59,691 nt of DNA from an uncultured Chloroflexota bacterium (GCA_913045625.1 CAJWPE010000003.1:1-59691), one strand, 5' to 3'. Positions 26,304 to 34,584 are shown, numbered from the stretch's first letter. The notes: generated from the letters alone by a model not told the origin. Translations and numbers: made by a program.

Positions 26304-27526
26304 TTGTCCAAAAATATGGAGGATCATCTTTAGCTAACCCAGATTTAATTCGTAATGTAGCAAATAGAATATCTAATGCATCAGAAGATGGGAATCAGAT
26401 TGTTGTTACAGTGTCAGCTATGGGAGATTCAACTGATAATTTAATGGATATTGCTACTAAAATTACCAATTCTCCTAACCCTAGAGAGCTGGATGTATTA
26501 CTTTCTACTGGAGAACTTCAATCTTGTGCATTAGTTTGCATGGCTTTACAAGAATTAGGTAAAAATGCTGTTAGCTTGAGCGGTGCACAAGCTGGAATTA
26601 TGACTGATTCACGATTTGGAAATGCGAAGATTTCTAAGTTAGCTACAGATAGAATAGAAATGGAGTTAAATAAAGGTAATATTGTAGTAGTTGCAGGATT
26701 TCAGGGGATTACCGATGAATTTGATATTACAACTTTAGGTCGTGGAGCATCAGATTTGACAGCTGTTGCACTAGCTGCAGGATTAAAAGCTGAGAGATGC
26801 GAAATTTACACTGATGTTGATGGAATCTTTACAGTTGATCCTCGATTAGTTCCAAATGCCCATAAAATGGATGAGATTGGTTTTGAGGAAATGTTAGAGA
26901 TGGCAAGTCATGGTGCAAAAATGAATCCAAGATCTATAGAATTAGGAATGGTTTTTAATGTTCCCATTTTGGTTGCATCAAGTATGAATGAATCGTCAGG
27001 AACACTTATTCGTGAGGTAAATGATATGGATATGAAAGTTGGAGAAATAAGAAATAGAGTAAGAGGAATAGCTACCGAGAAAGATGTTGCCAAAATTATA
27101 GTGTATTCGGTAGTAGACAGGCCTGGGATTGCCTCTAGTTTATTTGAGCCGTTAGCTCAAGCTGATATTAGTGTTGATGTGATCGTTCAGAATTCAAGTG
27201 TACAAGGAACAACTGATCTGACATTTACAGTTAAGCAATCTCAATTGAACAATGCCACTTCAGTTGTAAAAAAAGTCGCAGATGACTTAGGTAGTGGTCA
27301 AATTGGAGTTGATGAAGACTTAGCTAAAGTAAGTGTAGTTGGGACAGGAATGCAAGATTCCCCAGGATATGCCGCAAAAATGTTTAAAACTTTGGCTTCA
27401 GCCGGTATAAATATTGAAATGATTACCACTTCAGAAATTCGAATAACTTGTATTGTAAAAGTTTCAGAGTTAAGTAAGGCAGCCTCTGCATTACATGATG
27501 CTTTTGAGATGGATTTCAACTATTAA
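26294..27526 (+). CDS. lysC: Aspartate kinase
   Basis: 410 residues with kinase domain beginning Gln-Lys-Tyr-Gly-Gly-Ser-Ser, an Ile-Thr-Thr-Leu-Gly-Arg-Gly-Ala-Ser-Asp type substrate/ATP segment, Glu-Ile-Tyr-Thr-Asp-Val-Asp-Gly-Ile, and two C-terminal ACT domains (about 265-410) with Asn-Ile-Glu-Met-Ile-Thr-Thr-Ser. It catalyses the first step to lysine, methionine and threonine, and the ACT pair implies feedback control by lysine and/or threonine. Joined to thrB by overlap; a glycosyltransferase follows 3 bases later. Confidence 0.97.
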   Translation: MSLIVQKYGGSSLANPDLIRNVANRISNASEDGNQIVVTVSAMGDSTDNLMDIATKITNSPNPRELDVLLSTGELQSCALVCMALQELGKNAVSLSGAQAGIMTDSRFGNAKISKLATDRIEMELNKGNIVVVAGFQGITDEFDITTLGRGASDLTAVALAAGLKAERCEIYTDVDGIFTVDPRLVPNAHKMDEIGFEEMLEMASHGAKMNPRSIELGMVFNVPILVASSMNESSGTLIREVNDMDMKVGEIRNRVRGIATEKDVAKIIVYSVVDRPGIASSLFEPLAQADISVDVIVQNSSVQGTTDLTFTVKQSQLNNATSVVKKVADDLGSGQIGVDEDLAKVSVVGTGMQDSPGYAAKMFKTLASAGINIEMITTSEIRITCIVKVSELSKAASALHDAFEMDFNY

Positions 27527-27529
27527 ATA

Positions 27530-28249
27530 ATGAATGAAATTTTTTTGTCAGTAATAATTCCAACTTTTAATGAACAAAAGCGAATTGTTCAAACATTAGA
27601 TCAACTACTTTTTTATTTTTCATCACAAGATTATTCATGGGAAATTGTAGTTTCTGATGATGGTAGTACTGATTTAACTGTTAGATTAATAGAAGAGTGG
27701 TCTCAAAAACATTCTAATGTTCAAATTCTTTCTTTGATTCATAAAGGAAAAGGGTGGGCAGTGAAAAATGGAATGCTGAAATCATCAGGTAAATATAGGC
27801 TGATGTTTGATGCTGATATGTCTATGCATCCTAATCAAATTCAGAAGTTTTTAGATAGTTTTCAAAATGATTGTGATGTAGTCATTGGATCAAGAAATTT
27901 ACAGGGATCTATAAAGAAAAATGAGCCTTTTTTAAGAAAGATGATGGGGAGATTTTTCAATTTATTTGTTCAAGTTTTTGCAGTTAAAGGCTATTTGGAC
28001 ACTCAATGTGGGTATAAATGTTTTACATCAAAATGTGCTGAACAAATATTTGCAATCCAGAAAATTTGGGGTTGGGGTTTTGATGTAGAAATTTTAATGT
28101 TGTGTAAAAGATATCAATTTAATGTAGAAGAGATTCCTATTAATTGGCATCATCAATTAGATAGTAAAGTAAATGTTTTTAATTCTACAATTTCCATTGT
28201 TCAAGATGTGCTTCTAACTAAGTACAGGATTTTGAGTAATAAATATTAA
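27530..28249 (+). CDS. Glycosyltransferase family 2 (dolichyl/polyprenyl-phosphate glucosyltransferase-like)
   Basis: 239 residues. Seen: Ile-Ile-Pro-Thr-Phe-Asn-Glu, Ser-Asp-Asp-Gly-Ser-Thr-Asp, Lys-Gly-Lys-Gly-Trp-Ala-Val, the metal-binding Asp-Ala-Asp of Phe-Asp-Ala-Asp-Met and a Cys-Gly-Tyr-Lys-Cys-Phe segment. The pattern is that of ALG5/DPG-synthase-like enzymes that transfer a sugar from a nucleotide sugar to a lipid phosphate at the inner membrane. No C-terminal membrane helices, so it acts from the cytosolic face. Probably co-transcribed with thrB-lysC by proximity only. Confidence 0.87.
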   Translation: MNEIFLSVIIPTFNEQKRIVQTLDQLLFYFSSQDYSWEIVVSDDGSTDLTVRLIEEWSQKHSNVQILSLIHKGKGWAVKNGMLKSSGKYRLMFDADMSMHPNQIQKFLDSFQNDCDVVIGSRNLQGSIKKNEPFLRKMMGRFFNLFVQVFAVKGYLDTQCGYKCFTSKCAEQIFAIQKIWGWGFDVEILMLCKRYQFNVEEIPINWHHQLDSKVNVFNSTISIVQDVLLTKYRILSNKY

Positions 28250-28284
28250 TTTTATAAAATCCTATTTTTTTGTGTAAAAAAACA

Positions 28285-28328
28285 TTGATTCACGATCAAT
28301 CAACTGTAAGAATTTCAAAAATTTACAG
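28285..28328 (+). promoter_or_regulatory. Tandem hairpins in leader of TPR gene
   Basis: Two adjacent inverted repeats: TTGATT/AATCAA (28285-28303) and CTGTAA/TTACAG (28304-28328). The second ends seven bases before the GGAG ribosome site at 28336. They could shape initiation, or act as a protein site. No T-run, so not a terminator. Confidence 0.3.
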
Positions 28329-28345
28329 ATTATTTGGAGATTAAG

Positions 28346-29371
28346 GTGGATATAAAGGTCCTTACTAATAAAATTAGTTTCAGAAAAGAAAAAACTTTGG
28401 AGATTAAATCTTTGTTTAATTCCAAGTCTTTTGAAGATGCAGAGCAAATGGGTTTAGACTTGATTCAGGAATTTCCCAATGATTTTCAAACGCATATGAT
28501 TGTGTCAAAAATTTATTTTGAACAAGATAAAAGTTATGAAGCTCAATTGTACTTACATAATGCTTCTACATTAGAAAAATCTATAAAAGAACAAACACGT
28601 CAATCAATTGAATTTGCAATGCAATCTGATTGGATTAATGCTATAGAAAGCAATCAAATTATCATTGAATCCTTTCCATGGGAACTTGAAGCATATAATC
28701 GTTTAGGAAAAGCTTTTCTTGAAAGAGGCAATAAAAAGGAATCATTGATTGCTTTTAAGTGTGCTCTAGTTATTTCTCCTACAAGCAAAATTGCTCAAAA
28801 AAATATAGAGAGACTACAAAAAACTTCCAAAAATAAAGTGACTATTGGTTCACAGCCTAATAATTTAGGACAAGCATTTATTCAAGAAACTGGTAAAACT
28901 TGTGTTACAAAATTAGTAAATATACCTGTTGGATTTGACCTAACTGCTTTAATTTCTGGGCATCAGGTTAATTTAAGCCAAAATGAAAGAGGAATATCAA
29001 TTACTGACCAAAATAATTCTAGGTTAGGAAATTTGGAACCTAAATTAGGTATGCGGTTAAGTCGCTTGATTTCTGGAGGAAATGAATATCAAGCTAATAT
29101 TACTCATGTTGGTGAGAATAATATAAATTTGATAATTAGAGAAACTTTTAAGCATCCCTCACAATCTACCAAATCTTCTTTTCCAGCAAAAATAGACATG
29201 ATGAATGATATTTCTACTCAGATGATTCCTTATGAAATTAATGATGGAGGTAAATTAATGGATTTGAAGGATTGGAGCGATGATGATACTGAATCTGGAG
29301 ACGATAATATGTTTACTCCTAGAATTCCTCAATTAATTGCTGATAAGTCACCTTTTGATGATGATTTTTAA
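28346..29371 (+). CDS. TPR-repeat protein with acidic C-terminus
   Basis: 341 residues from GTG 28346, preferred over the upstream TTG (28334) because GGAG at 28336-28339 is correctly spaced for it. The N-terminal half is helical with TPR-like units, e.g. Glu-Ala-Tyr-Asn-Arg-Leu-Gly-Lys-Ala-Phe-Leu-Glu-Arg-Gly. A second domain of about 75 residues has strands around Leu-Gly-Asn-Leu-Glu-Pro-Lys and Arg-Leu-Ser-Arg-Leu-Ile-Ser-Gly-Gly-Asn. The end is Asp-rich. TPRs mediate protein contacts; the partner is unknown. It overlaps the next minus-strand gene by 4 bases. Confidence 0.75.
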   Translation: MDIKVLTNKISFRKEKTLEIKSLFNSKSFEDAEQMGLDLIQEFPNDFQTHMIVSKIYFEQDKSYEAQLYLHNASTLEKSIKEQTRQSIEFAMQSDWINAIESNQIIIESFPWELEAYNRLGKAFLERGNKKESLIAFKCALVISPTSKIAQKNIERLQKTSKNKVTIGSQPNNLGQAFIQETGKTCVTKLVNIPVGFDLTALISGHQVNLSQNERGISITDQNNSRLGNLEPKLGMRLSRLISGGNEYQANITHVGENNINLIIRETFKHPSQSTKSSFPAKIDMMNDISTQMIPYEINDGGKLMDLKDWSDDDTESGDDNMFTPRIPQLIADKSPFDDDF

Positions 29372-29622
29372 TCATAATTAGAGTCCAATTCTTTTACACG
29401 AAAATATATCCCCCATTTTTGCATAAGACTTTCAATTTTTGAATCATTAAGTTCAACTAAATCTGAAAAAAATCCTGAAATAGCATGTGGTGTCATTAAT
29501 TCTTTTTGGCATACCCAATTTGATTCGCTAGGAATAATGTAAGCAATGCTGTTTTGATGCGGGCATTGAAGTTTAATCGTAAATCCTGTTGAATCTTCTT
29601 TTATGTTCAGTCCATCGTTCAT
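29368..29622 (-). CDS. Small protein of unknown function, 84 residues
   Basis: A soluble 84-residue ORF with normal codon use, a Cys-Pro-His segment near residue 20, a Trp-Val-Cys segment near 42 and an acidic C-terminal helix. I recognise no family. It is convergent with the TPR gene (4-base overlap) and divergent from the metallo-hydrolase gene. The two cysteines are not in a zinc-ribbon spacing. Confidence 0.5.
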   Translation of the reverse strand: MNDGLNIKEDSTGFTIKLQCPHQNSIAYIIPSESNWVCQKELMTPHAISGFFSDLVELNDSKIESLMQKWGIYFRVKELDSNYD

Positions 29623-29690
29623 TTTTTTGCCTTGTAATATATATTTGTTTAATAGAGAATGTTTTTAAAATATTCTAGCATTTGCATAAT

Positions 29691-30332
29691 ATGAAACCTC
29701 ATTTTAAAAGTTCTACTTTCTTATTACATAAAATCAAATGTGGTCCATTTGACAATAATGCTTACGTTTTAGTGTGTCGCAAAACTAATCAAAGTATATT
29801 AATTGACACTCCAGCTGATCCTAATGTCTTCATTGCTATAGCTGAGTCTACTAAAGTTAATCGGATATTAATTACTCATAATCATAGTGATCATATTGCA
29901 GGTTTTGATGATGTAATTAATGCGTTTAATGTTCCAGTAAGTATGTCTAATTATGATTCTGGGGTATTAGATTATGATTTACTAGATGATTTACAAGATG
30001 ATTCGATCATCTCTTTTGGGAATTTAAATCTCCAAGTTTTATTTACTCCGGGACACACTCCAGGTTCTACGTGTTTTTACTTAGAGGGACATTTGTTTTC
30101 GGGGGATACGCTTTTTCCGGGAGGACCAGGTAAGACTCAGTCTGCAGAAAAATTAGAACAAATCATTGATAGCATTACAAAAAAATTATTTATTCTTCCC
30201 CCATCAACTATTTTTTATCCCGGTCATGGGGATGATGGAGAATTGTTTGTTTCTATTTCAGAATACGAAATGTATAAAAGTAAAAATGTTCATTCACAAA
30301 CATTTGGTGATATTGATTGGTTAAAAAGTTAA
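29691..30332 (+). CDS. MBL-fold metallo-hydrolase (glyoxalase II-like)
   Basis: 213 residues from ATG 29691 (a TTG three codons upstream is possible). Seen: Cys-Gly-Pro-Phe-Asp-Asn-Asn-Ala-Tyr, a metal motif Thr-His-Asn-His-Ser-Asp-His (HxHxDH), Phe-Thr-Pro-Gly-His-Thr-Pro-Gly, Ser-Gly-Asp-Thr-Leu-Phe and Pro-Gly-His-Gly. All ligands for a binuclear zinc site are present. It most resembles YcbL/glyoxalase II-type thioesterases. First gene of a run leading through a CPBP protease to trpA and aroH. Confidence 0.88.
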   Translation: MKPHFKSSTFLLHKIKCGPFDNNAYVLVCRKTNQSILIDTPADPNVFIAIAESTKVNRILITHNHSDHIAGFDDVINAFNVPVSMSNYDSGVLDYDLLDDLQDDSIISFGNLNLQVLFTPGHTPGSTCFYLEGHLFSGDTLFPGGPGKTQSAEKLEQIIDSITKKLFILPPSTIFYPGHGDDGELFVSISEYEMYKSKNVHSQTFGDIDWLKS

Positions 30333-30982
30333 TTCAGATTAATTTATTTTTCCCACTTTGGATTATCCTAACATTAGTTGTAACTTACTCTTTGATTTTA
30401 ATTTTGAGAAATATATTTCTTACAGAAACAGATTTCATTTATCCTAGTAAATTTTATCCTTGGATTTTAGTGATTCCACAAGTATTTATGTTGTTATTTT
30501 CAATTAAATACTTAAAAAATTGGACGCAATTATTTTTAAATGTGAGATTTAAAAATTATTTATTGGCAATTTTATTATTAATAATTAATTTGAGTTTTTA
30601 TTTCTTTTATGCACAAATAGTTAACTTTTTTAGTTTACAAACAATGTATTTGCCAGATATTTCTAAATATATTTTAGGAGAAGGAATATTTATATTCATA
30701 AATATTTTTGCTATTTGTGTTTGGGTTCCTGTTATTGAAGAAATATTTTTTAGGGGAACGATTCTTAGTCAATTAAGAAAATCGTATGGAAATTGGATAG
30801 CAATTCTTTCATCTAGTTTTTTGTTTTGTATTGTTCATGGGAATCTTGGTTTACTAGTGCCAGTTTTTTTTAGTTCTATTTCTATTTCGATATTATTTGT
30901 GATTTGTAAATCAATTTTACCTTGTATCATGCTCCACTCTTTTCAAAATTTTTTTGTATGTATAGTTGCTACTTTTGCATAA
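30317..30982 (+). CDS. CPBP-family intramembrane metalloprotease
   Basis: 221 residues, about six to seven membrane helices. The CAAX-protease/bacteriocin-processing motifs are present: Glu-Glu-Ile-Phe-Phe-Arg-Gly (EExxxR), a His in Cys-Ile-Val-His-Gly, and a final His in Met-Leu-His-Ser-Phe-Gln-Asn. Members cleave membrane proteins or confer bacteriocin self-immunity. The frame starts with TTG 30317, overlapping the upstream gene by 16 bases; the exact start is uncertain. Confidence 0.83.
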   Translation: MVKKLIQINLFFPLWIILTLVVTYSLILILRNIFLTETDFIYPSKFYPWILVIPQVFMLLFSIKYLKNWTQLFLNVRFKNYLLAILLLIINLSFYFFYAQIVNFFSLQTMYLPDISKYILGEGIFIFINIFAICVWVPVIEEIFFRGTILSQLRKSYGNWIAILSSSFLFCIVHGNLGLLVPVFFSSISISILFVICKSILPCIMLHSFQNFFVCIVATFA

Positions 30983-31011
30983 ATTAAAGACAATTACCCC
31001 AAGGTGATATA

Positions 31012-31800
31012 TTGAAAAATAGAATTAACATTCGATTTGAAAAATTAAAGCAAAATAATAATTCAGCACTCGTTCCATATTTGACTGCAGGTTTTCCTGA
31101 TCAAGAAACTTTTGTGGATTTATCTTTGCAAATTTTGGCTAATGGGGCTGATATGCTAGAAATTGGAGTACCTTTTAGTGATCCTCTAGCTGATGGCCCC
31201 ACTATTCAAAGAACAAACTTTCAAGCAATTCAAAATGGAATTACGCTTAATGGGTGCATAGATCTGTTGAGATTAATTAGAAATTCTAATACCGAATCTC
31301 CTGCTATTTTTATGGGATATTTCAATCCTTTTCTAGCATATGGCATAGATAAATTTTTACAAGAAAGTTCTAATGCAGGGTTAGACGGATTAATTGTTCC
31401 TGATTTACCTATATCTGAATCAAGGGAAATTTCTGAAAAGTGTATTGATAATGGAATACATTTAATTCCATTATTGGCTCCCACAAGTACCGATGAAACT
31501 ATTCATAAAGCATGTGAGCAAGCAAAAGGATTTATTTATTGTGTTAGTTTAACTGGAGTGACTGGGGCTCGAAAAAATTTATCTTTAGGGGTTGAGACTT
31601 TAGTTAAAAAAATTAAATCTTATACAGATGTTCCTGTTTTGGTAGGTTTTGGAGTGTCAAAGAAAGAAGATGTAGTAAACATATCAAAATTTTCTGATGG
31701 GGCAGTAGTTGGGAGTGCATTTTTAGATTCAATAGAAAATTCTGATAATAATAAAAAAATTGAAGCTGGTGTTAAGTTTGTAAAAAATCTGGCTAATTAA
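31012..31800 (+). CDS. trpA: Tryptophan synthase alpha chain
   Basis: 262 residues from TTG 31012 with AAGGTGATA just upstream. Catalytic Glu50 (Leu-Glu-Ile-Gly-Val-Pro-Phe-Ser-Asp-Pro) and Asp61 (Ala-Asp-Gly-Pro) are both present, with the phosphate-binding Val-Gly-Phe-Gly-Val and Ser-Leu-Thr-Gly-Val-Thr-Gly. It cleaves indole-3-glycerol phosphate and channels indole to TrpB. trpB and the other trp genes are not adjacent, so the alpha chain is separated from its partner's gene. aroH follows after 18 bases. Confidence 0.96.
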   Translation: MKNRINIRFEKLKQNNNSALVPYLTAGFPDQETFVDLSLQILANGADMLEIGVPFSDPLADGPTIQRTNFQAIQNGITLNGCIDLLRLIRNSNTESPAIFMGYFNPFLAYGIDKFLQESSNAGLDGLIVPDLPISESREISEKCIDNGIHLIPLLAPTSTDETIHKACEQAKGFIYCVSLTGVTGARKNLSLGVETLVKKIKSYTDVPVLVGFGVSKKEDVVNISKFSDGAVVGSAFLDSIENSDNNKKIEAGVKFVKNLAN

Positions 31801-31818
31801 AATTAATGAGGTAAATAA

Positions 31819-32196
31819 ATGGGAAAGGTCATTGCTATTAGGGGTGCAACTACTGCTGCAACGAATACCAAAGAATCAATTGTGCAAGCAACTACTGAGA
31901 TGTTAGAAGAGTTGGTTAGTGCTAATGATTTATATGTTGAAGATATAATCAGTGCTTTTTTTACTACTACTAGAGATTTAAATACTCAATTTCCTGCAGT
32001 TGCTGCTCGTAAAATTGGATGGGAATATGTTGCCTTAATGTGTTCTCATGAAATGTTTATAGACGATGCTCAACCAATGTGTATTAGGGTAATGGTGCAC
32101 GTCAATTCAGAAAAAGACGTTAAGTCGATTATCAATGTTTATCTTAATGATGCAATTAATTTAAGAAAAAGAGGATTTGAAACTGAAAAGAATTAA
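31819..32196 (+). CDS. aroH: Chorismate mutase, AroH type
   Basis: 125 residues, the monofunctional trimeric AroH class. Active-site residues match the Bacillus enzyme almost position for position: Arg8 (Ile-Arg-Gly-Ala-Thr-Thr), Cys75 and Glu78 (Cys-Ser-His-Glu-Met), Arg90 (Ile-Arg-Val-Met-Val-His). It turns chorismate into prephenate for phenylalanine and tyrosine. Start ATG has GAGG upstream. Pairing with trpA places the Trp and Phe/Tyr branches in one transcript. Overlaps the convergent VOC gene by 4 bases. Confidence 0.96.
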   Translation: MGKVIAIRGATTAATNTKESIVQATTEMLEELVSANDLYVEDIISAFFTTTRDLNTQFPAVAARKIGWEYVALMCSHEMFIDDAQPMCIRVMVHVNSEKDVKSIINVYLNDAINLRKRGFETEKN

Positions 32197-32552
32197 GGTT
32201 GTTGCAAAATTTGGATTATATTTCCATCTGGGTCTTTAAAAGTTGCCACTATTCCCCCCCAATGTTCTATTTCAGGTTCTCTCAAAATTTCTACATTATT
32301 AGCTTTTAATTTGTTAAAGGTTGAATCAATTTCACCTACATTCAAATTTATCATAAATCTATAAGGATCCTGGTTTAGTTTATTTGTGATATTTGAATGT
32401 TCTCCAATACTGAATTTGAAATCTTTCCATCTGAAAGATATAAATTTATTGTTTACATAATGTGCTTCTAAACCAAATAAGTCCTCATAAAATTTTTGGA
32501 GATTTGAAATTTTTTCTGTCCATAGAATTATTCCTGAGAATTTAGCAAACAT
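32193..32552 (-). CDS. VOC (glyoxalase/bleomycin-resistance) superfamily protein
   Basis: 119 residues, one full VOC module of two beta-alpha-beta-beta-beta units: Trp-Thr-Glu-Lys-Ile-Ser followed by Phe-Tyr-Glu-Asp-Leu-Phe-Gly-Leu, and the C-terminal Phe-Lys-Asp-Pro-Asp-Gly-Asn-Ile-Ile-Gln. Members bind a metal and act on vicinal oxygens or sequester drugs. Metal ligands are not conserved enough here to name a reaction. AGAGGAAA precedes the ATG. Confidence 0.83.
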   Translation of the reverse strand: MFAKFSGIILWTEKISNLQKFYEDLFGLEAHYVNNKFISFRWKDFKFSIGEHSNITNKLNQDPYRFMINLNVGEIDSTFNKLKANNVEILREPEIEHWGGIVATFKDPDGNIIQILQQP

Positions 32553-32604
32553 ATTTTCCTCTATAAAGTATTGAAGTATTACTGTAAATATTTTCCTGAA
32601 AGTT

Positions 32605-32610
32605 TATAAT
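32605..32610 (+). promoter_or_regulatory. -10 element for the small RNA
   Basis: A perfect TATAAT at 32605-32610, seven bases before the first stable stem of the RNA. No good -35 is visible at 16-18 bases. Confidence 0.45.
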
Positions 32611-32616
32611 GAAAGT

Positions 32617-32772
32617 AGAGACAGTGATGTGAAGGGAAAGCTTAAAAATGGGTCTCAAAAAAGGAGGGTAGTAACATTGGATAGTAGTAGTAGGAGGCGT
32701 TTCAGGTAGGTGTTCCTTGGAATGCCTCCACATAACAGGGTCCTTATCTATTAGGTAAGGACCTATTTTTTT
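32617..32772 (+). ncRNA. Candidate structured small RNA with intrinsic terminator
   Basis: A spacer of 218 bases between two minus-strand genes holds, on the plus strand, TATAAT, then a purine-rich transcript of about 150 bases, then a strong terminator. Seen: GAGAC (32618-32622) complementary to GTCTC (32652-32656), ATGTG near 32628-32632 complementary to CACAT (32729-32733), which together would cross as a pseudoknot, and an 11-pair hairpin 32693-32703 with 32719-32729 capped by a 15-base loop. A TAGTAGTAGTAG run sits at about 32682-32693. It has no signature of 4.5S/SRP, 6S, tmRNA or RNase P RNA. No convincing ORF lies within. Identity unknown. Confidence 0.6.
32739..32772 (+). terminator. 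Intrinsic terminator of the small RNA
   Basis: GGTCCTTA (32739-32746) pairs with TAAGGACC (32756-32763); three more pairs extend toward a 3-base loop. A run of seven T (32766-32772) follows on the plus strand. It lies at the 3' end of the convergent phosphotriesterase-like gene. Confidence 0.8.
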
Positions 32773-33721
32773 AAGATTCAAAAAACTTTTTAGGGTTATT
32801 TATTAAAATATCTTCTATTTGTTCTTGAGTTATGCCTGAATTTTTTAAATATGGAATGACGTTTCTGTGTATAAATAAATAATCATCAGGATTATATTTG
32901 TTTCTGCTAGTTTCAGTATCATTAGAAGCTATATTTAAAGTTACAGACCAATCGTGTCCAATCATAAGTTTTTTACCATAACCATCAGAAATCAATTTGA
33001 TTAGTGTTTCAGTTCTTTCTTCCCATTTTGGGGTGCCCATTTCTCTGCCTCCTGGATATCTGTCTAATCCAACCCATGCACCTTTGTCCATTAATCCTTC
33101 AAGATAGAAAATATCAGTAGTATCGTTACTATGTCCGATATAAACTTTATTTAAGTCAACTTTTTCATCTTCAAAAATTCTAATTTGTTGTTCTCCAACT
33201 CTTTCTGGAGCCCATGTGTGAGCCGAAATGGGAGTATTAGTAGATTTTGATGCTCTAGCAGCAGCTCGTAAAATTATTTCTCCTTCTCTAGAAACCCCGC
33301 CTTTATCATTAGCTACTTTAATTATTCCAGCTTTAATATTTGTATCTTCAATTCCTTGAGTGATTTCTCTTTTGTACAAGTTAGCTACTGCATCAGGCGT
33401 GCTATTCCAAAAAGCTCTAGGTATATCTCTCCAAGTGCCTGTTGCGCAAATTATATTTACCCCCGACTCTCTTGAAACGGTCTCTATTAATTTGATATCA
33501 CGTCCTAAATCAAGTGTTGTGACGTCAACTATTGTGTCTACGCCTTCTTTCTTAGCCTCTGATAGACGTGCAATTCCTTTGTTGATTGATTCATCTCTCT
33601 TTATAAATTCTGGGTAAATTTGTGGGATTCCGCCTGAACTGACGATTACATGTTCATGAGAGAGTGTTTGTCCTAGTTTGGAGGTATCTATAGGGCCTAA
33701 TACTGTTTGGATTGAAGTCAT
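32771..33721 (-). CDS. Phosphotriesterase family protein (lactonase-like)
   Basis: 316-residue binuclear amidohydrolase of the phosphotriesterase/resiniferatoxin-binding group. Metal ligands: His22-x-His24 (Ser-His-Glu-His-Val), Lys135 in Ile-Ile-Lys-Val-Ala, His168 (Ser-Ala-His-Thr-Trp), His197 (Ile-Gly-His-Ser) and Asp257 (Gly-His-Asp-Trp-Ser). Most members of the group are lactonases. It follows the FAH-family gene by 9 bases with GGAG at the proper distance, so a lactone-opening then C-C or C-O cleaving pair is plausible (inference). Confidence 0.88.
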   Translation of the reverse strand: MTSIQTVLGPIDTSKLGQTLSHEHVIVSSGGIPQIYPEFIKRDESINKGIARLSEAKKEGVDTIVDVTTLDLGRDIKLIETVSRESGVNIICATGTWRDIPRAFWNSTPDAVANLYKREITQGIEDTNIKAGIIKVANDKGGVSREGEIILRAAARASKSTNTPISAHTWAPERVGEQQIRIFEDEKVDLNKVYIGHSNDTTDIFYLEGLMDKGAWVGLDRYPGGREMGTPKWEERTETLIKLISDGYGKKLMIGHDWSVTLNIASNDTETSRNKYNPDDYLFIHRNVIPYLKNSGITQEQIEDILINNPKKFFES

Positions 33722-33730
33722 AAAATCTCC

Positions 33731-34519
33731 TTATGAATCAATTTTTTTAACATAATTTTTTAAAGTGCCAATTCCTGATATTGTAATTTCACAGATGTCA
33801 CCATCCTTCATGTTTTTCCCTTCACCATCTGTTCCCATCCAAATCATATCGCCTGGATATAAGGTGATATATTTTGTGATTTCATGGATGTATTTTTCAA
33901 CGCCAAATATCATTTCATTGGTTTTGAATTCTATAGTTTTTTCTCCATTTAGATGTACTGAAGTAATCATGTCATCTAAATTTACTTGTGTTTCTATTAA
34001 GGGGCCCATTGGTTTGAAAGTATCAGCATTTTTTGCTCTCCAAAGAGTTCTGTCTAATTTTTGCCAGGATCTTTCACTAACATCATTTCCAATTGTGTAT
34101 CCAAATACGTATTTTAAAGCGTCAGATTCTTTTACTTGGAAAGCCTTTTTACCTATTACAACCACAAGCTCTGCTTCGTACTGTACTTTTTCAGTCGCAT
34201 CTTTCGGGATGATGATAGTTTCATCGTGGGCTATTAAAGCATTGTTAGCACGATAACCAATATCAGCTTTTTCAGGAATATTTGGTTGTTCTCCTATTAA
34301 TTCTGCTACTTTTCTAATATGTTCTTCATAATTAGTCCCTGCGGCATAAAAAGTCTTTGGTTCAAAAGGTGTTAGTAGTTTGATATCAGCAAATGACACA
34401 ACCTCTTTAGGTTCGTAATCTTCAAATGGGTTTCCATTTACTTCAGTTACAGATTGATTTTGCAAATCTGCTATTCCATAATAAATATTCTTTCCTCTGT
34501 AGTATCTAATCCACTTCAT
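33731..34519 (-). CDS. Fumarylacetoacetate hydrolase family protein
   Basis: 262 residues with the FAH C-terminal fold: Glu-Ala-Glu-Leu-Val-Val-Val-Ile-Gly-Lys (metal Glu residues), Ile-Gly-Asn-Asp-Val-Ser-Glu-Arg-Ser-Trp-Gln and Pro-Gly-Asp-Met-Ile-Trp-Met-Gly-Thr. Relatives include 2-hydroxyhepta-2,4-diene-1,7-dioate isomerases and 2,4-diketo-3-deoxy-sugar-acid hydrolases. Start ATG 34519 has AAGGAAAT upstream and an extended -10 (TGCTAATAT) about 35 bases before it. First gene of the FAH-phosphotriesterase pair. Confidence 0.88.
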   Translation of the reverse strand: MKWIRYYRGKNIYYGIADLQNQSVTEVNGNPFEDYEPKEVVSFADIKLLTPFEPKTFYAAGTNYEEHIRKVAELIGEQPNIPEKADIGYRANNALIAHDETIIIPKDATEKVQYEAELVVVIGKKAFQVKESDALKYVFGYTIGNDVSERSWQKLDRTLWRAKNADTFKPMGPLIETQVNLDDMITSVHLNGEKTIEFKTNEMIFGVEKYIHEITKYITLYPGDMIWMGTDGEGKNMKDGDICEITISGIGTLKNYVKKIDS

Positions 34520-34584
34520 TTGATTTCCTTGAATGTTTGAATAGATGCGTATATTAGCATGGAAATTTAGTTATTAAGAATTAT

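Noticed and set aside
32542-32781. A 79-codon minus-strand frame over the small RNA region
   Set aside because: It overlaps the terminator and RNA stems, shows no protein-like pattern after the first third, and lacks a ribosome site.
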